64,000 nt of DNA from Tubulanus polymorphus (lineage: Eukaryota > Nemertea > Palaeonemertea > Tubulaniformes > Tubulanidae): positions 7,490,485-7,554,484 of the forward strand of contig NC_134027.1 in assembly GCF_964204645.1 (NCBI RefSeq), given 5' to 3'. The notes below the pieces were generated by a model. It was given only the letters and a program-made list of their open reading frames with translations. It ran no database searches and was not told the origin of the DNA. Below, one piece after another: positions 1 through 13,500 of the stretch; position 1 is the stretch's first letter; the number at the start of each line of letters is the position of its first letter. The position numbers were made by a program, and so were the translations under genes.

Positions 1-285
1 AACAAGTTAAAATGTCAAAGCTTGTTCTGTATTTCCAAAAATGTGTTATTGTTCTCCAATCAGTTCTTTTTTGGGGTGTCCTTTTGATTATATGATATGC
101 CCTATTTTTTTGAGGTTGCACCCCTCCCTAAATCAGCCCTATATGCACCCCTGCTCACGATGTTACTGAATCCTCTTGATATTATCAATCATGGCTAGAG
201 CCAAATTAATACCAGTTAATTATCAACTCAGAAAAGATTTGACAAAAATAATTATCTTATTTGGTTTATTCAAATATTAGGTTTG

Positions 286-3226
286 ATGATGAACATAGTG
301 ACAACACACAACAGTCGGATTATATCACATTCTGAAATGTCTGGTATAAACAGTACATGTATGGAAATGATGACTGAAGATATGAGTGAGCCCAGTTCGC
401 CTGAAAGCGCTTTCGATGAATCTGATTTATTGGGTCATGCTGTGAATGACGATGTCACTGCTCAACTTGCTGCTGCTGGTAAGTTTTAGGTAATCAGTTC
501 AGCACGAAGACTAGTGGCAGCAAACAAAACTAAAAGTTTGTAGCACATGGTGCATGAAAATCAACGAATTCGATTCTGCTTGGCCAATTACATGAAGTTT
601 TTCAAAATTTGTAAAATTCACTCTTGCCTTGCAACTCTATAAGTATCTAATGGGGTACCAACTCAGAAATCTGAAATCGATTGATTACAGGACCAATAGG
701 TGTCGCTGCGGCTGCTGCTATTGCTACCGGGAAAAAGCGTAAACGCCCATTTTCATTTGAAACAAATCCTTCAATTCGGAAACGTCAACAAACTCGACTT
801 CTCAGGTAAAAAATACTCCGGCGGATTAAAGTTTTTGGTTCGGAAGTTGTGCAGTATAGCTTTGAAAGTCTAGATCACAAATTTGAAATATTTTGTCATT
901 GTAAATTGATATATTTTTAGGAAGTTGAAACAGACAATAGATGAATACACTACTAGAGTAGGACAACAGGCGATTGTTTTGGGTGTCACTCCTGGTAAAT
1001 CTAATCATGGCCTTTCGTATAAAGTGTTTGGATCGCAACCGCTTGAAAATGTGGTAAGTTCTATTAGACTATAAATCTTATTTTGTCATTTGTAGTTTGT
1101 GCTTGATTTATAGTGTAAATCATACAAATTATATGAATTGAATTTTCATGAATTTTTCCCAGATTCGCAATTGTAAGGGAGTGATTATGCAAGATCTTGA
1201 AAGCGCTTTAGCTCAACAAGCGCCACCTCCTTCTGCTGATACATCTAGTCTTCACGAGCTTCCACCGTTAAATGTAGATGGTATACCTACACCTATTGAT
1301 AAAATGACTCAAGTAAGTTTCAAGGTTCATTTCCCTGCTGAAATATATGAAGTGAATACTTCTAATGGTGCATGTTTCTTATAATTGAGTTGCAATTTGT
1401 CAGATATTTTAAGTGTTTTATATTTTACATACTTGTTTTTTTTTACAGGCTCAATTACGTGCATTTATTCCTGAAATGTTGAAATATTCTACCGGACGTT
1501 CGAAACCTGGTTGGGGTAAACCTGAATATCGCCCGGTTTGGTGGCCAATTGATTTACCGTGGGCTAATGTACGCAGTGATGTCCGGTCCGATGATCAGAA
1601 GAAAAAAGTAAGAGGCACTATTCTGTTAGCTAGAATTTGTTGTTGATCTGAAGAGGATAACAATAGATCTTGTCTCTTAATCTACCTCTCCGATTTCTAT
1701 CTACCTCTCCGATTTCTATCCCAATGCTAGTGGGGTTTTGGCAAATTTCGAAATTTGGTTCAACTTGACATTTTACCATTTCGTCTTTTCGATAAGTGTA
1801 TAGAAGATACTAAAGATCGTGGTGTCTCCTTTTGTATTATCGACAGGTTTCATGGACACATGCTTTGAGACAAATCGTGAAGAACTGTTATAAACATCAT
1901 GGCCGTGAAGATTTACTGCCCGCATTTGACGAGAACATCAGTTCTAATTCGGTCGCTACATTTGCTCAACCGACGATGGTGCAAACAATCAATAACCCTG
2001 ATGGCACAGTGTCTATCATACAGATCGATACTAGTAGTAATGGTAATGCTGTGGTAACACTAGGAGATGGAACGCAAGCTACAGTTGTGCAGGCTGTTCA
2101 AGCTGTGAGTATAGTTGATGGTAGTAAACCTCTCCATAGTGAATGCTATTGGTTCCGTAAAAAAACATTCACTTAGTTTTATATAGGGTCTGAGTTATAT
2201 TAATTGAATAAAACTTCATAGACCCACTTACCTTTGGAAAGATTTGCACTGTCCACTACAGAAGTAAAATGTTCATTAAGAACTCGACAAAATGATCACT
2301 GTCGGCTATATTGAGGTGTTAACTTATTTGTTGTTAAGATTGATAACTGGATATTGCCTTCCTTTTTAGGATCATATGTTTGGTAATAGTCATGGATTGC
2401 AGTTAGTGCAATTGAAGACCGACCAAGTCGGTGATATCTATCAGGTATGAAAGGATTGAGATTAGCTTACTTTTTTTCCTAAGTGAATATTATTTTTACT
2501 AACGATTTGATGTTTTGTACTAAAAAACAGCAGAACGGGGCCCATGAAGCAAATCAAGCCGTACAAACTCTAGCCGAGGTTGCGTCCTCTCAGTCAGAAA
2601 CTGGAACTACTGTTGCTACGCTAACTGAGGCTACTTTAAATCAGGAAACTGGACAAATTATCTTAACTGGTGATGGTTCAGGATTAGGTAAAATGATATA
2701 TATTGTCTGAAAATATAAGAAATAGAATAAAGATTCAAATACTCATATTGTTCTCTTATCTGACCTGAAGTCTAATGTATTGTAATTGTTTACGACATTG
2801 TTATTTTGAATTGATTTATGCACCTAATACCCTGGGCCCAGTTTTATAGACTGGTATTAACTCCGGTTAACCCTCAGCTTAAAGTTATAACCATTCTATA
2901 AAACTGGCCCCTGTGGTTTACTGAAATAAGGTTATTCGTGTACTTGGTTACCTAGGGCGATTATGTTTATTGTTTATCCTCTTTTCGTGCTTACTATAGG
3001 AATGGTAACTTTACCAGTATCAATGTATTCGACTGTTGTGACAAATATTTCGCAACTTCAAGATCAACAACAGCAGCATCATCATCATCATCAACAAGAA
3101 CACCAAAATGTGCATATAGCTTTAGCTCCTCAGAATTCTGAACATAATCAGTCGGCAGATGTACCGGATGCGACGAACGCTGTCGAGATTATGACTATCG
3201 AACAAGGACCCTCAACTTCTACGTGA
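286..3226 (+). CDS. NRF1: Nuclear respiratory factor 1 (NRF1 / erect wing / P3A2 family transcription factor)
   Basis: This is a DNA-binding transcriptional activator that recognises GC-rich TGCGCATGCGCA-type sites and drives nuclear genes for mitochondrial and growth functions. I read nine coding exons: 286-478, 691-805, 921-1053, 1163-1312, 1449-1607, 1847-2104, 2370-2444, 2531-2687 and 3000-3226. Together they make 1467 nt (488 aa; the human protein is about 503 aa). Exon 1 carries the acidic N-terminus (SEPSSPESAFDESDLLGHAV). Exons 2-6 carry the conserved NRF1 DNA-binding and dimerisation domain: a basic KKRKRP stretch, RKRQQTRLLRKL, the DEYTTRVGQQAIVL core, KMTQAQLRAFIPEMLKYSTG and PWANVRSDV. 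The C-terminal exons are Q/T/V-rich activation sequence with PVSMYSTVVTNISQL, ending in a Gln/His run (3070-3102). ATGs at 286 and 289 are in frame, and 286 is taken as the start. An acceptor-like AG precedes base 281, so a 5' UTR exon probably lies outside the window. Identity is very secure; only the exact start is not. Confidence 0.95.
1679..1718. repeat. Tandem 20-bp duplication in NRF1 intron 5
   Basis: The phrase TCTACCTCTCCGATTTCTA occurs twice in immediate succession. It is a simple recent tandem duplication with no visible functional role. Confidence 0.7.
2834..2911. mobile_element. Small foldback (MITE-like) hairpin in NRF1 intron 8
   Basis: The left arm begins GGGCCCAGTTTTATAGAC and the right arm ends TCTATAAAACTGGCCCC. 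These are inverted complements of each other around a GGTTAACC-rich centre. A clearly related element sits in a CNOT1 intron at 17290-17402, so this is a dispersed family and not a chance hairpin. It has no coding capacity. Confidence 0.7.
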
Positions 3227-4572
3227 TGAAACAAAAAATCTTTAGCTAATCGTGATTACCGAAATAATGCCTCTTAGAATAGTAATCATAGTATGACTAT
3301 CATAGTCGCTATCAGCTCAAATTAAGAATGTTTTTGTTGACTTTGTGCTATTTCTCCTTTGATGAAAGTTTAATGAGATATTTATTACAAACCTGGCTTT
3401 TGTTTGAAGGTTAAGGTTTCATTAAGGGTCATGGATAGAACTTTGATACATTTTTTTTTTTCAGTAAAACTGATATAAACAAACAAACATAATTTTCTCA
3501 GTCAAATGTGGACAGTGAAAGTCAGAAAGTGCAAAGAAATGTTAGCTCAACGCTTTCCCTTATGAATGAATATTTGATTTGAATGAATTATGAAAAATGT
3601 AATTTAAAATCGGTTTAAGTGATTTTTCATGTCAAGACATCTTGAGTATCATGGTTCTTGTCAAAACCAGTGTTAGAACAACCTGTGGTTTAGCCATCTG
3701 CCTTGTGCTTGACTCGACTAAATATCTTAGATATTGTTATAATGATCATTGTTTCTATGAATGTTTTAACAGTTGTTTCACACTTCATTTATCACAGTGG
3801 CCAAAACACTCTTGATCATTTCTTTTATTAATGATGTTAAATTATGTAACATACAAGTATGTAATTAAGTAATTTTGTAAAAATTGCAAATATTTGTAAA
3901 TTTCCTGGACGCTATTTATAGTGTAAATACACGTGTACATCATCTGTAAAATTAAATACATACAAATATATAATCTATATATTTTCAGCAATCTGATTTT
4001 TTCATTTTAGTTACTTACTTCTCATAGGTGTAGGTACACATTTGCCGCAATTTAAAGTCCTTTAATTTTTCACCCTCATATTTTGCCTACTTACACGGAA
4101 AAATGGTACTATTGCTGGGTTTATTCGAAATTGGTGAATGGGCTTTTAGATTTTTAAATCATTGTCGAGGTCCTGGAATTTCACTAAATTATATACATCA
4201 AGTAGGTAGGGGTCCGAACCTCGTCGCGTATCGAGTCTCGGTAACTCTCGAGGGTCGAGTCCCGGCCTAGTGAGGATTTATAGTGTACCCTTGGAAGTGA
4301 GTACTGTATGCGCGTGCTCGCTATTCAATAATGACCCTGTCGGCGTTCCATACAGTGATATCCAACATGGCCGCTGTAAGAATAATGTCGCCATGATGTG
4401 ACGATTGTGGTCAAATTAACCAGTTAAATTTCGCTCATGACGAACATTTTACACGGCAATCTCGGGTTTGTGGGCGAGTTAACACCTGGAAGTTGTAGTA
4501 TTTCGTTTAATTTAGTAATAAAGAAGGCTTGGCGTTGTCTGGGGCTTTCGACCCGACGGTTCTTATGGAATT
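3227..4572. other. NRF1 3' UTR and spacer to CNOT1, with probable CNOT1 promoter
   Basis: 3227 to about 3970 is AT-rich and probably the NRF1 3' UTR; an AATAAA-like ATTAAATACA lies near 3950. From about 4200 the DNA becomes CpG-rich (GTCGCGTATCGAGTCTCGG), as expected of a housekeeping promoter. A YY1-like AACATGGCCGC lies near 4367, and a partial NRF1-like TGCGCGTGC lies near 4309. The motif assignments are by eye only. Confidence 0.4.
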
Positions 4573-7500
4573 ATGAATCTAGATTCGCTGTCCTTTGCCT
4601 TGTCTCAAATAAGTTATTCGGTGGCCAATCTGACGAAAAAGAACTTCAAATCGAGTATAGCAGAAATCTCATACGTAAGTTTTAAACTTGTGATATATGG
4701 TGGAGGAGACTTCGTTTTTATTTTTCCTTTTTATAACATTTTTCAAAAACAATGCTAAAAAATCTAGGACAAAAGATATTCGAAATGTTTTTTATGTTGA
4801 ATTTTCAAAAATAAGTGTATCATTTAGGTATTGATCTTTATTTAATTTGTATTTGTGCTTAGTTAATTTAATTGTTGGATATGAAATGAAAATGAAAGGG
4901 ACCAGGAAGCACGGTTGTAGTAAAGGGTAATAATAATTGTAGGCAGGTGATCTATTTTGCCAATGCAGCAATATTCCTGTTAACGTTATTTTGCTAATAG
5001 CTCATTCTGATAAGCTAATTTACACCCAGGGCGAACTTAGATTTTTGTAGCTTGTCAACTAGTGGTCAGAACTAATGACCGAACGCATTTTACTTTGGTC
5101 GAAAATTATTTCACATTGTCGGCCATCTTGGATATAGGCCATGGTCGACCATTTATAAACTATAGTTCCGACTAACTGACATTCGGTTTTACTTAGTTCG
5201 ACTATAGTCGACTGAAGTTCACCCTGCATGCGCACGGAGATGCAGTGTATTTCCACTAGACCACCAAGGTTCATGGAATCCGACTTAATGTTTTAACAGT
5301 ACATACAGTACTCGACCTAACCCTATCCCTAGCTGTAAATCTGACCCTAGACCTGTTCTTAAGTCTAATGAAATAATTTTATTTCTGTTTTTATTAGCAT
5401 ATCTTGTAGATTTTGGCAAAATATCATTTACTATAATCTAATGCATCCGCAAAATTTGCACCATCATTGTAAGGTCTAATTATGGTTAGGAAATTGGGCT
5501 AGCAATAAGCTGGCACAGGTTCGAATACTGAGCCATCTTCTGTATCTTTAACTCATTTTCGCATGCATCAATCACTATGAGTTATCAGCATAATAACAAT
5601 AACTGGGATGATATCGCATGGGCAAAATATCCACTGCCAAAACCCTAGCTTAGTCTCAAAGCAAAACTTAACTAGTTATTGGCCTGCTTGAAAATGCTTA
5701 GTTTTATCATCTCTCTAATATGTATTCAAAAATGTAAATGTAAACCATTTATTTGCAGCTCGTTTCTCAGCACGGTGCTGAGGCTGACAGGCATCTATTC
5801 AGGTGTCTTTTCTCACATGTTGATTTTAGCAGTGATGGTAAAAATTCTGGGAAGGATTTTCATCAGGTAGAGCCTAGGCAATATTAAACCATCTACGTCA
5901 CTTACTAATGTATTTACTGGTGAATGCGTTATATATATGATTTTTATATATTTTTTTGGTATAATTTTCTCTCAGACACAGTATCTTATTCAAGAGTGTG
6001 CTTCATTGTTACAAAAGCCCAACTTTGTATCATTGTTAAGTTACGCTGTTGATACACCTTTAAACCATCAAAAGGTTAGTAGCGTATGTAGTTCGCGAAT
6101 ATGTTCATGTTTAAGTTGCAATGAATTCTGACTTGTTACATGGACGTATAAACTAGATTATACGTCCATACATTAACTTAACTAAGTTGAGCTTGGCAGA
6201 ACCTAGTTATTCGGTCTTAACAGGTTAGAGGTGCCAGAAATTTGACTCATTCTAAATTTCCCTTTGTATCTAGTCGCTGGTTTCACCTTTCGAAACAGTT
6301 GTTCCAAGTTTTAATTTCATGTAAATTGTCAGTTAGTATAAGTTTTTGAAATTGTTCCGTTGCAGACGTTAAAACCTTCTCCGCAGCTTTATACTCAATT
6401 GAGTAAAGTATTGCGGTTGTCTCGAGTACAGGAAGTCGTGTTCGGACTTGCGCTGTTGAACTCTTCAAATTCTGAAACGAGGAATTACGCTGCGCAGTTC
6501 GTTACTCAGAAACTTCCGGATCTCATTCGACTATACATTGATTCTGGTAAGTGTTCATTGATATAACTCGCTATGAAAAAAATTCCATTTTTACAGTTTC
6601 ACCAATACGTGAACATCAATGATTTCAGATACGAACAGTAATCAAGAGAGTGGTTTAACAGATATATCTGTTGAAATATTACATTTACTATTGGTACATC
6701 TCATACATAGAAAAGATCAATTCGGAATCACTGCAGATCAAAAAGAAGCCTTTCTGAAGGCTATCAGAAAAGGTATGTAAGATAATACCGAGAGTTAAAA
6801 AGTTCTTGATTAGATTAGTGTATGAATTACATCTAGAGAGATTTAAACCTATTTTTATCTGTCATATTATATGGAGATAGATTGAATGTCCCTGTAAAAA
6901 AGTTGTACCGGTATCTGAAAATTGCCTGTTATTTAAACAGAATTCCCAAAGGATCAAGTTCCAGTGATTCTCGCGCCTTTGCTCTACTCAAGTGGACAAG
7001 ACATTCCTTTAGCTAAACTAACGATCGACGTGACAGCCAACATGCCGAAAGCTGTATTGGAAAGCTCGCTTCCGGATATGATCCATGAAGCTGGATATGG
7101 ATGCACATCTAGGTATGTGTGTGATTATTGTTGATGGTGCATACTGAGGATTGAGAGATTATAATTGATGACCCTGTTTGAATTTCTTTTTAGTGTTGAT
7201 GAATGTCGTAGTACATTAATGCAGTTTGGTGTACGTGATATAACTCCTACCTCTATAGCTAGAGTCCTCGCTATGATGGCGAAAAATCCATCAGGTTTAA
7301 CTGATTCAATATCTGTGCAGGTAATTATTCCTTGAAAATTTGCCACAATGCAAATATTTGTCTCCTTGTTGTAATACAACTGAATTCTGATTGTTTTTTT
7401 CACTTAAGTCGGTAAACCAGACTGGGTCTAGCATGTGGCCAGAGAAAGACAAGCCCTCGGAGGGCAACACCACAGGGTCATGGAACGTGGATGTATTTGT

Positions 7501-10500
7501 ACAGGTCGTGCAAGATTTGGTGCGTATTAAAATTCCCTAAATAATTCCACGAAGGCTTAATGCTACATTAGCATTGCCTTGATTCATTGATATTTCTCTT
7601 TTAGGCGCCTCATCTCAATTGGAAAGATGTTGTCGGTGAACTGGATTTTCCCGGATTCATGGTACCAAGTAAGGCAGGGTTTAGGCTGCTAGTTCAAGCA
7701 TTGCAGCGTGCGCTAAAACAGGAAATGTTTCCTGTTGATATGATCTACCGACCTTGGAAGGCCAGCTCTGAAGGACAGGTAACTAACAAGTAGAAACACA
7801 CTATCAAGATACATTTATCCGTGTTAGCTGCTTGTTATCAGGTTTTTGAATGTAATGTTTCGCCTATTTTTGTTTAGTTATCGTGGATTCAGTACTCATT
7901 GAAATTCCCGGACGTTTTCTGTTTCGCTGACTACCCATGTCACCACGTAGTTATCGACGTACTGAAAACTCCACCGGACGACGACAACAGAGAAATCGCC
8001 ACCTGGTGGGTAATCTAAGAATTACTCGTTTTTGATGAAATTTCTACCGTATCAGATTCTTAGTCGTCATCGTTTTGTTATTTCCAGGAAATCGCTTGAT
8101 TTGATTGAGACGATTTTGCGCCTCAGTGAAGCGGGACATTATCAACAGATATCAGAGTTATTCAAGTTTCCGATGCAAAACTGTCCCGACATGTTAGTCC
8201 TTGGATTATTGCAACTGGCAAGTATCAATATACGCCGGTCAATCTATTGCAATTCCGAAATGCCATAATTTGATAAAATTTCTTAATTATTTTCAGGCAA
8301 CGAGAAATACTTTAAAAAATGAATTAATTTCCTCATTAATGCCCATCTTCCTCGGCAATCATCCAAACTCTGCCATTGTGTTGCACTATGCGTGGCATTG
8401 CCAGGTAATCACTCGCGTATATCATTTGATCTTGATTGAGTTTTGATATTTGAACATTACCTGTATTATCTACTATGTATCTTAAAACAGGGTCAGTCAA
8501 CTACTATTCGTACTCTGATCATGCATTCTATGGCTGAGTGGTATATGAGAGGCGAGCACCATGACCAAACTAGACTATCTAGAATACTGGATGTCGCTCA
8601 GGATCTCAAGGTACGTGCATGACTTAAAGACTATGATAATTTAGCATTTTGCAATTTCTGTGTGTATGCCCTGTGATTTTTAACTCATTTTTTTCTACTT
8701 GACGACGTGATTTAGCTTCATTTCATTGAATGTCATCATTTTACCTGCTGAAAGGTGTAATTGTATGTTTTGATTGTTTCAGTACTCTGTATGTCATGGT
8801 TGGGTATATATGTTCTATATTACACCTCCTCTGACTTTATTTGTTCTTTTGATATGTTGGCCTTTGGATTTGTTGATTATTTTTGTTTCAGTTACTTTCG
8901 TTGTTTTTCGAAAATGTTTTTGAAAGCATAACATCACCAGTTTTCAATTGTTAGTTCTTTTGTTTCTAGTTCAAATCATAACTAATCTAATATCTAGTTG
9001 TACACACGTACATCACCATCCTATTTCTAGCTTTCTCTTAATGACAAAGCGAGATAATTTCCTACCGAAATTTGAGTATTTGAGTTCTTTTTCACTGGCA
9101 AAATTTCTCAATCTTCGCCTGGTTTTTTTATACATGGGTACTTGAAACTTAACCAACTTAACTAAAAAAAACTCAACTATTATCTTGATTGGGGGTTCAA
9201 AATTCATGCTAGGCTGAGTTCATAAACTGAGGTTAATTTCAGTACCTAGTCTATAAAGAAGCATTCTCTTGAAATTGTTTGTAAAAGTCTAACCTAGCTA
9301 AATACTTTTTTGAAAGGATGAATAGCTTTCTTAAAGAGTTATATTATGTATTTTGTCATCGAATTTTAGGCATTGTCAATGTTGTTGAACGCAACTCCGT
9401 TCGCATTTGTGATTGACCTGGCATGTTTGGCTTCAAGACGAGAATATCTCAAACTTGATAAATGGATGTCAGATAAGATACGAGAGCATGGGGTACGTAT
9501 ACTGAGAAACATTTTGTCATTTCATACTAGAATCGCTGTAGGATAGAAATATTAATTAGTCTGGTTAGAATTTTACGATAGATTTTGTATTTACTGATAT
9601 CTGCATATCGAAATATTTCTTCGTAGGAACCGTTTGTTCAAGCAGTAGTCAACTTCCTGAAACGTCGCTGTCCCCAGCTGGTCGGTGGTCCGCCGAAAGA
9701 GGAAACACTTCAGAATAAAAGTCAACTGTTGCCCGCTGAAACCTTAAACACAATGCTCGTGTGCCTTCAGGCTTATGCACCGTAAGTTATTAATAAGATG
9801 ATGTTTGTTTCGCAGTCGGCTTAAAAACTGCTCATCGGTGAAATTACCTGAGTTCAGCTTTTCATCGACATGGCAATGATAGCACACATGTTATTACGGT
9901 GTTATGTCAATTATTTCAGATCCGTTGCTCAAGAACTGTCTGATATAATAATGACGATGGTGAACAATGCGAGCATCTTTATGAACAAAGCTCGTCAACA
10001 ACAACAACAACAGTCAGTCGGACCCGGTGTCGTCGGCTCTAAACCAATTCCAGTAGGTGGCCCAGTAAGTCTTTTAATGGCCATTTGAATCCATTATCAC
10101 TAAGTCTTATTTATCAACTGATGAGGCTAGTCATAGCCTCATAGTTTATGGATAGATCTTGAAAATCTAGACAATTGTATGGTTGTATTTATATTTGAAG
10201 ATGGACCAGATGAATAACTCGCTGAATAATCCAATGGTGAATACGCTCAGTACAAACAACACGATGATGAATAGTCTCGGATTAGGTTCGGTCGGATCGG
10301 CTATTCCTGCGGCTGCTACGAGTCTCGTCTCCGGATTCCCGTTAAACAATGCGCCTGGATCTCCGGCAAAAGGTTTCCCGTCGTTACCTCAAACGTCGCA
10401 ATCGCAGCAAGGCTTTAACACAATGCAGTCACTCGCGTCACAGTTACAAGGATTAACAATGCAGACAACGATGTCGACCGGGATACCGAGCGGTATCGGC

Positions 10501-13500
10501 ACGAGTATTAGTGGAAGTATGGCTGGTAGCCCAGGTATTGCTAGCGCTATTGGCAGTGGCCGCACTCCTACTCAAATGAATCGTACCGCACCATCTTTGA
10601 CGTCACTCAGCGCCGAATCAGCTTTAAAACAACAACAACAGCAGCAAAATGTTCGACCAGGTGCGTTCATTTTCATCATCAATCATAGTTTATGTTAAGT
10701 GTTGCTGTATGGGCTACTATGCTACTATGCATTGCTAGTCTTGACATCCCTTGGAGGCTCCCTACTACTTGATTCCTTTTAAACTCCTTCTAAATAGAAA
10801 ATGTTTTTAAAGGCGCTTGATACTTGATAAATTTGGCTTGAGCAAAATGCCTAAAACTCCTTTAAAATTCAGTTACCGAATTAAAAACTGAGTTTAGGTA
10901 GTGTAAAGGAAAAAGATTTGACAGTCCCTCGAAATTTTTTTCCTTTTAAAACTCCTTATATCCAGGAATGAATGATCTGTAGGGACCCTGTTACAATTGT
11001 ATTTATTTAGCAGAAAATACTTCCTGATTCAACACATAAAACGTTGTGATTTTTTGTGTTTGTTTCAGTGAGCTCGGTTTCCGGTGGTGACATGTCGAGC
11101 ATATTCCCGGAAATGTCGCAGCAGTTCTCGAAAGAGATCGAAGACGAAGCGAATTCGTACTTCCAACGAATTTACAACCACCCTCCGCATCCGACCATAT
11201 CGATCGACGAAGTGTTGGAGATGTTGAAACGATTCAAAGATTCGCATCGCAAGGAACGCGAAGTGTTCCAGTGTATGCTACGCAATTTATTTGAAGAATA
11301 TCGCTTCTTCCCCCAATATCCAGATAAAGAGCTTCACACAACGGCCGTCCTCTTCGGAGGTATCATAGAACAGGGACTCGTTACGTAAGTTGAATAACAA
11401 AAATACCCCCAATTCCAAAAAATGTATGTTCTTCTAATTGTGATTGATATAACAAAAATCTTAATGACAATTTTTCGTCGATTAGGTATATGTCACTTGG
11501 AATAGCTCTTAGATATGTGTTGGAAGCTCTGAGAAAACCTCACGGAACGAAGATGTTCAATTTCGGAATAGCGGCATTGGACCGTTTTAAAACCAGGTTA
11601 GTGAATTTGAGTTAAGATTTCCTGATGATGTGATAGCAAATTTGAAATTTTATTGAGTTTATGAAATTCGATATTCCAGGTTGAAGGACTATCCGCAGTA
11701 CTGTCAGCATTTAGCATCAATTGCGCATTTCAATCAGTTTCCACCTCATCTGATGGAGTACATTGAATACGGTGCTCGATCTCAGGAACCTCCTAATCGT
11801 CCGACTGGTCCGTTAACATCTCCGGATACTACTCTCGTTACCACAACAACGACCACAACAATAGCCTCTTCATCTTCATCCACAACTACTACTACTACTA
11901 CGCCTGCACCTGTTGGATCTGGAAAAGCTGTTACTAAGGTGAGCTCGGTCAGATAGCCGCTTTTGTTTGGAGTTGTAGATTGCTAAGTTGTCTCATCAAT
12001 AACTTTATTCATTTGGCTTAGCTCACATCATCAGTATTAACTTAAATCGGTGTGTTGTTGTTAAGACTAAGTACCATTCGAATCCAGTTGAAATCTTTTA
12101 CTTAGCAATACATGAATGTAAATCGATGTATCGCTGTTTGTAGTCGAATGAAGAAAACAGTCAAAGTCGACGGGTAAAAATTCTTGTCAAACTTCTTCAG
12201 TTTATTTGCTAAATTGCTCTTAAATTCATGCCTTGCACTGCTCTTCAAAATAAGCTGAATTTCTTCTCAATATGTAATTAAGAGCGGGGATGGTCGGGAT
12301 GTATTTTTCTGCTATTCCGATGTTTAACATTGACTAGTTCTATGCTTTTCCGCTACAGGCTAACTAACTCATTTTATGCTCATGGCTTATTAGCTTTTAA
12401 GTCAGCATGAATAATGATCAATATTTTTTGCTTTTTGTACTAAAAACATTTCTTTTTCCTGTTCGAAAGTAACAATGTTCTATTTCACAAGTTTATTCAT
12501 GTCACTGTGATGAAAGCAATACCGGTGGGCCAATGTAAAAGTATGTTTTGACGTAACAAGTGAAATGGTCTTCGGTTGCTCTGTTAAAAATTCTATTGAT
12601 CTTGCTGTCCATAATGTATGATATGAGGGCACTAATAATTATGGTATATTTGGCTTTGCATTTTCCTTGATTCTTTCAGGAGGAGACTACAAACTGGATT
12701 TCTTAACATATAATCAAAAACTCATGAAGAGTATCTTAACAAATGTTTGATACCGTGTAATCCCTAGTACATGAGCAGTTTATCTACAATTGCATCAATC
12801 ATTTTTTCAGCCGTCGATTGCGAATGCTACAAATATCGATACATTACTCGCCGGTAATGAAGAAGACAAAGAAGAAATTCTCGTTCCACGCGAAGCCATT
12901 CAAGATAAAGTATTCTTTATCTTCAATAACTTATCGCAATCAAACATGCAACAGAAGGTAATGCTTTCGAATAAAATTCTGAAGGTTGGCGTAGGTCAAG
13001 CCTGCAATGCATCTTTACCTGCATCGATATGATATGTGCCGTAATGAACTGAAGTGTTTAAACAAAATGTGGTTTTGGTTTTCGTATAAAGGGCGAAGAA
13101 TTAAATGAAAGCGTCGGAGATGATTACTGTGTATGGGTCGCTCAGTATCTCGTAATGAAACGAGCGAGCATCGAACCAAACTTTCATACTCTCTACGCGA
13201 ACTTCATTGACGTCGTCCGCCAACATAACCTACTAGCAACAGTCATCAAGGAAACCTATCGTAATATCAAGGTGAACAGTTATTTCTCGTCTATGATTCG
13301 TTGCCTGATTTTTTTCTAGCATTGCAAGTACTTTACTCTGCGGTAAATCTGGAATCTGCATTGAAATGAACAATTCTTATTTGTACTGTAGATTTTGTTG
13401 CGAAGTGATAAAGGAGTCGCTAACTTTTCGGATCGTTCGCTGCTGAAAAATCTTGGTCATTGGCTGGGAATGTTGACATTGGCTAAAAACAAGCCGATAC

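Noticed and set aside
6139-6171. Palindrome ATGGACGTATA...TATACGTCCAT in a CNOT1 intron, with a similar phrase near 43910
   Set aside because: Only about 11-bp arms and partial similarity at the second site; too short to distinguish from chance in AT-rich DNA.
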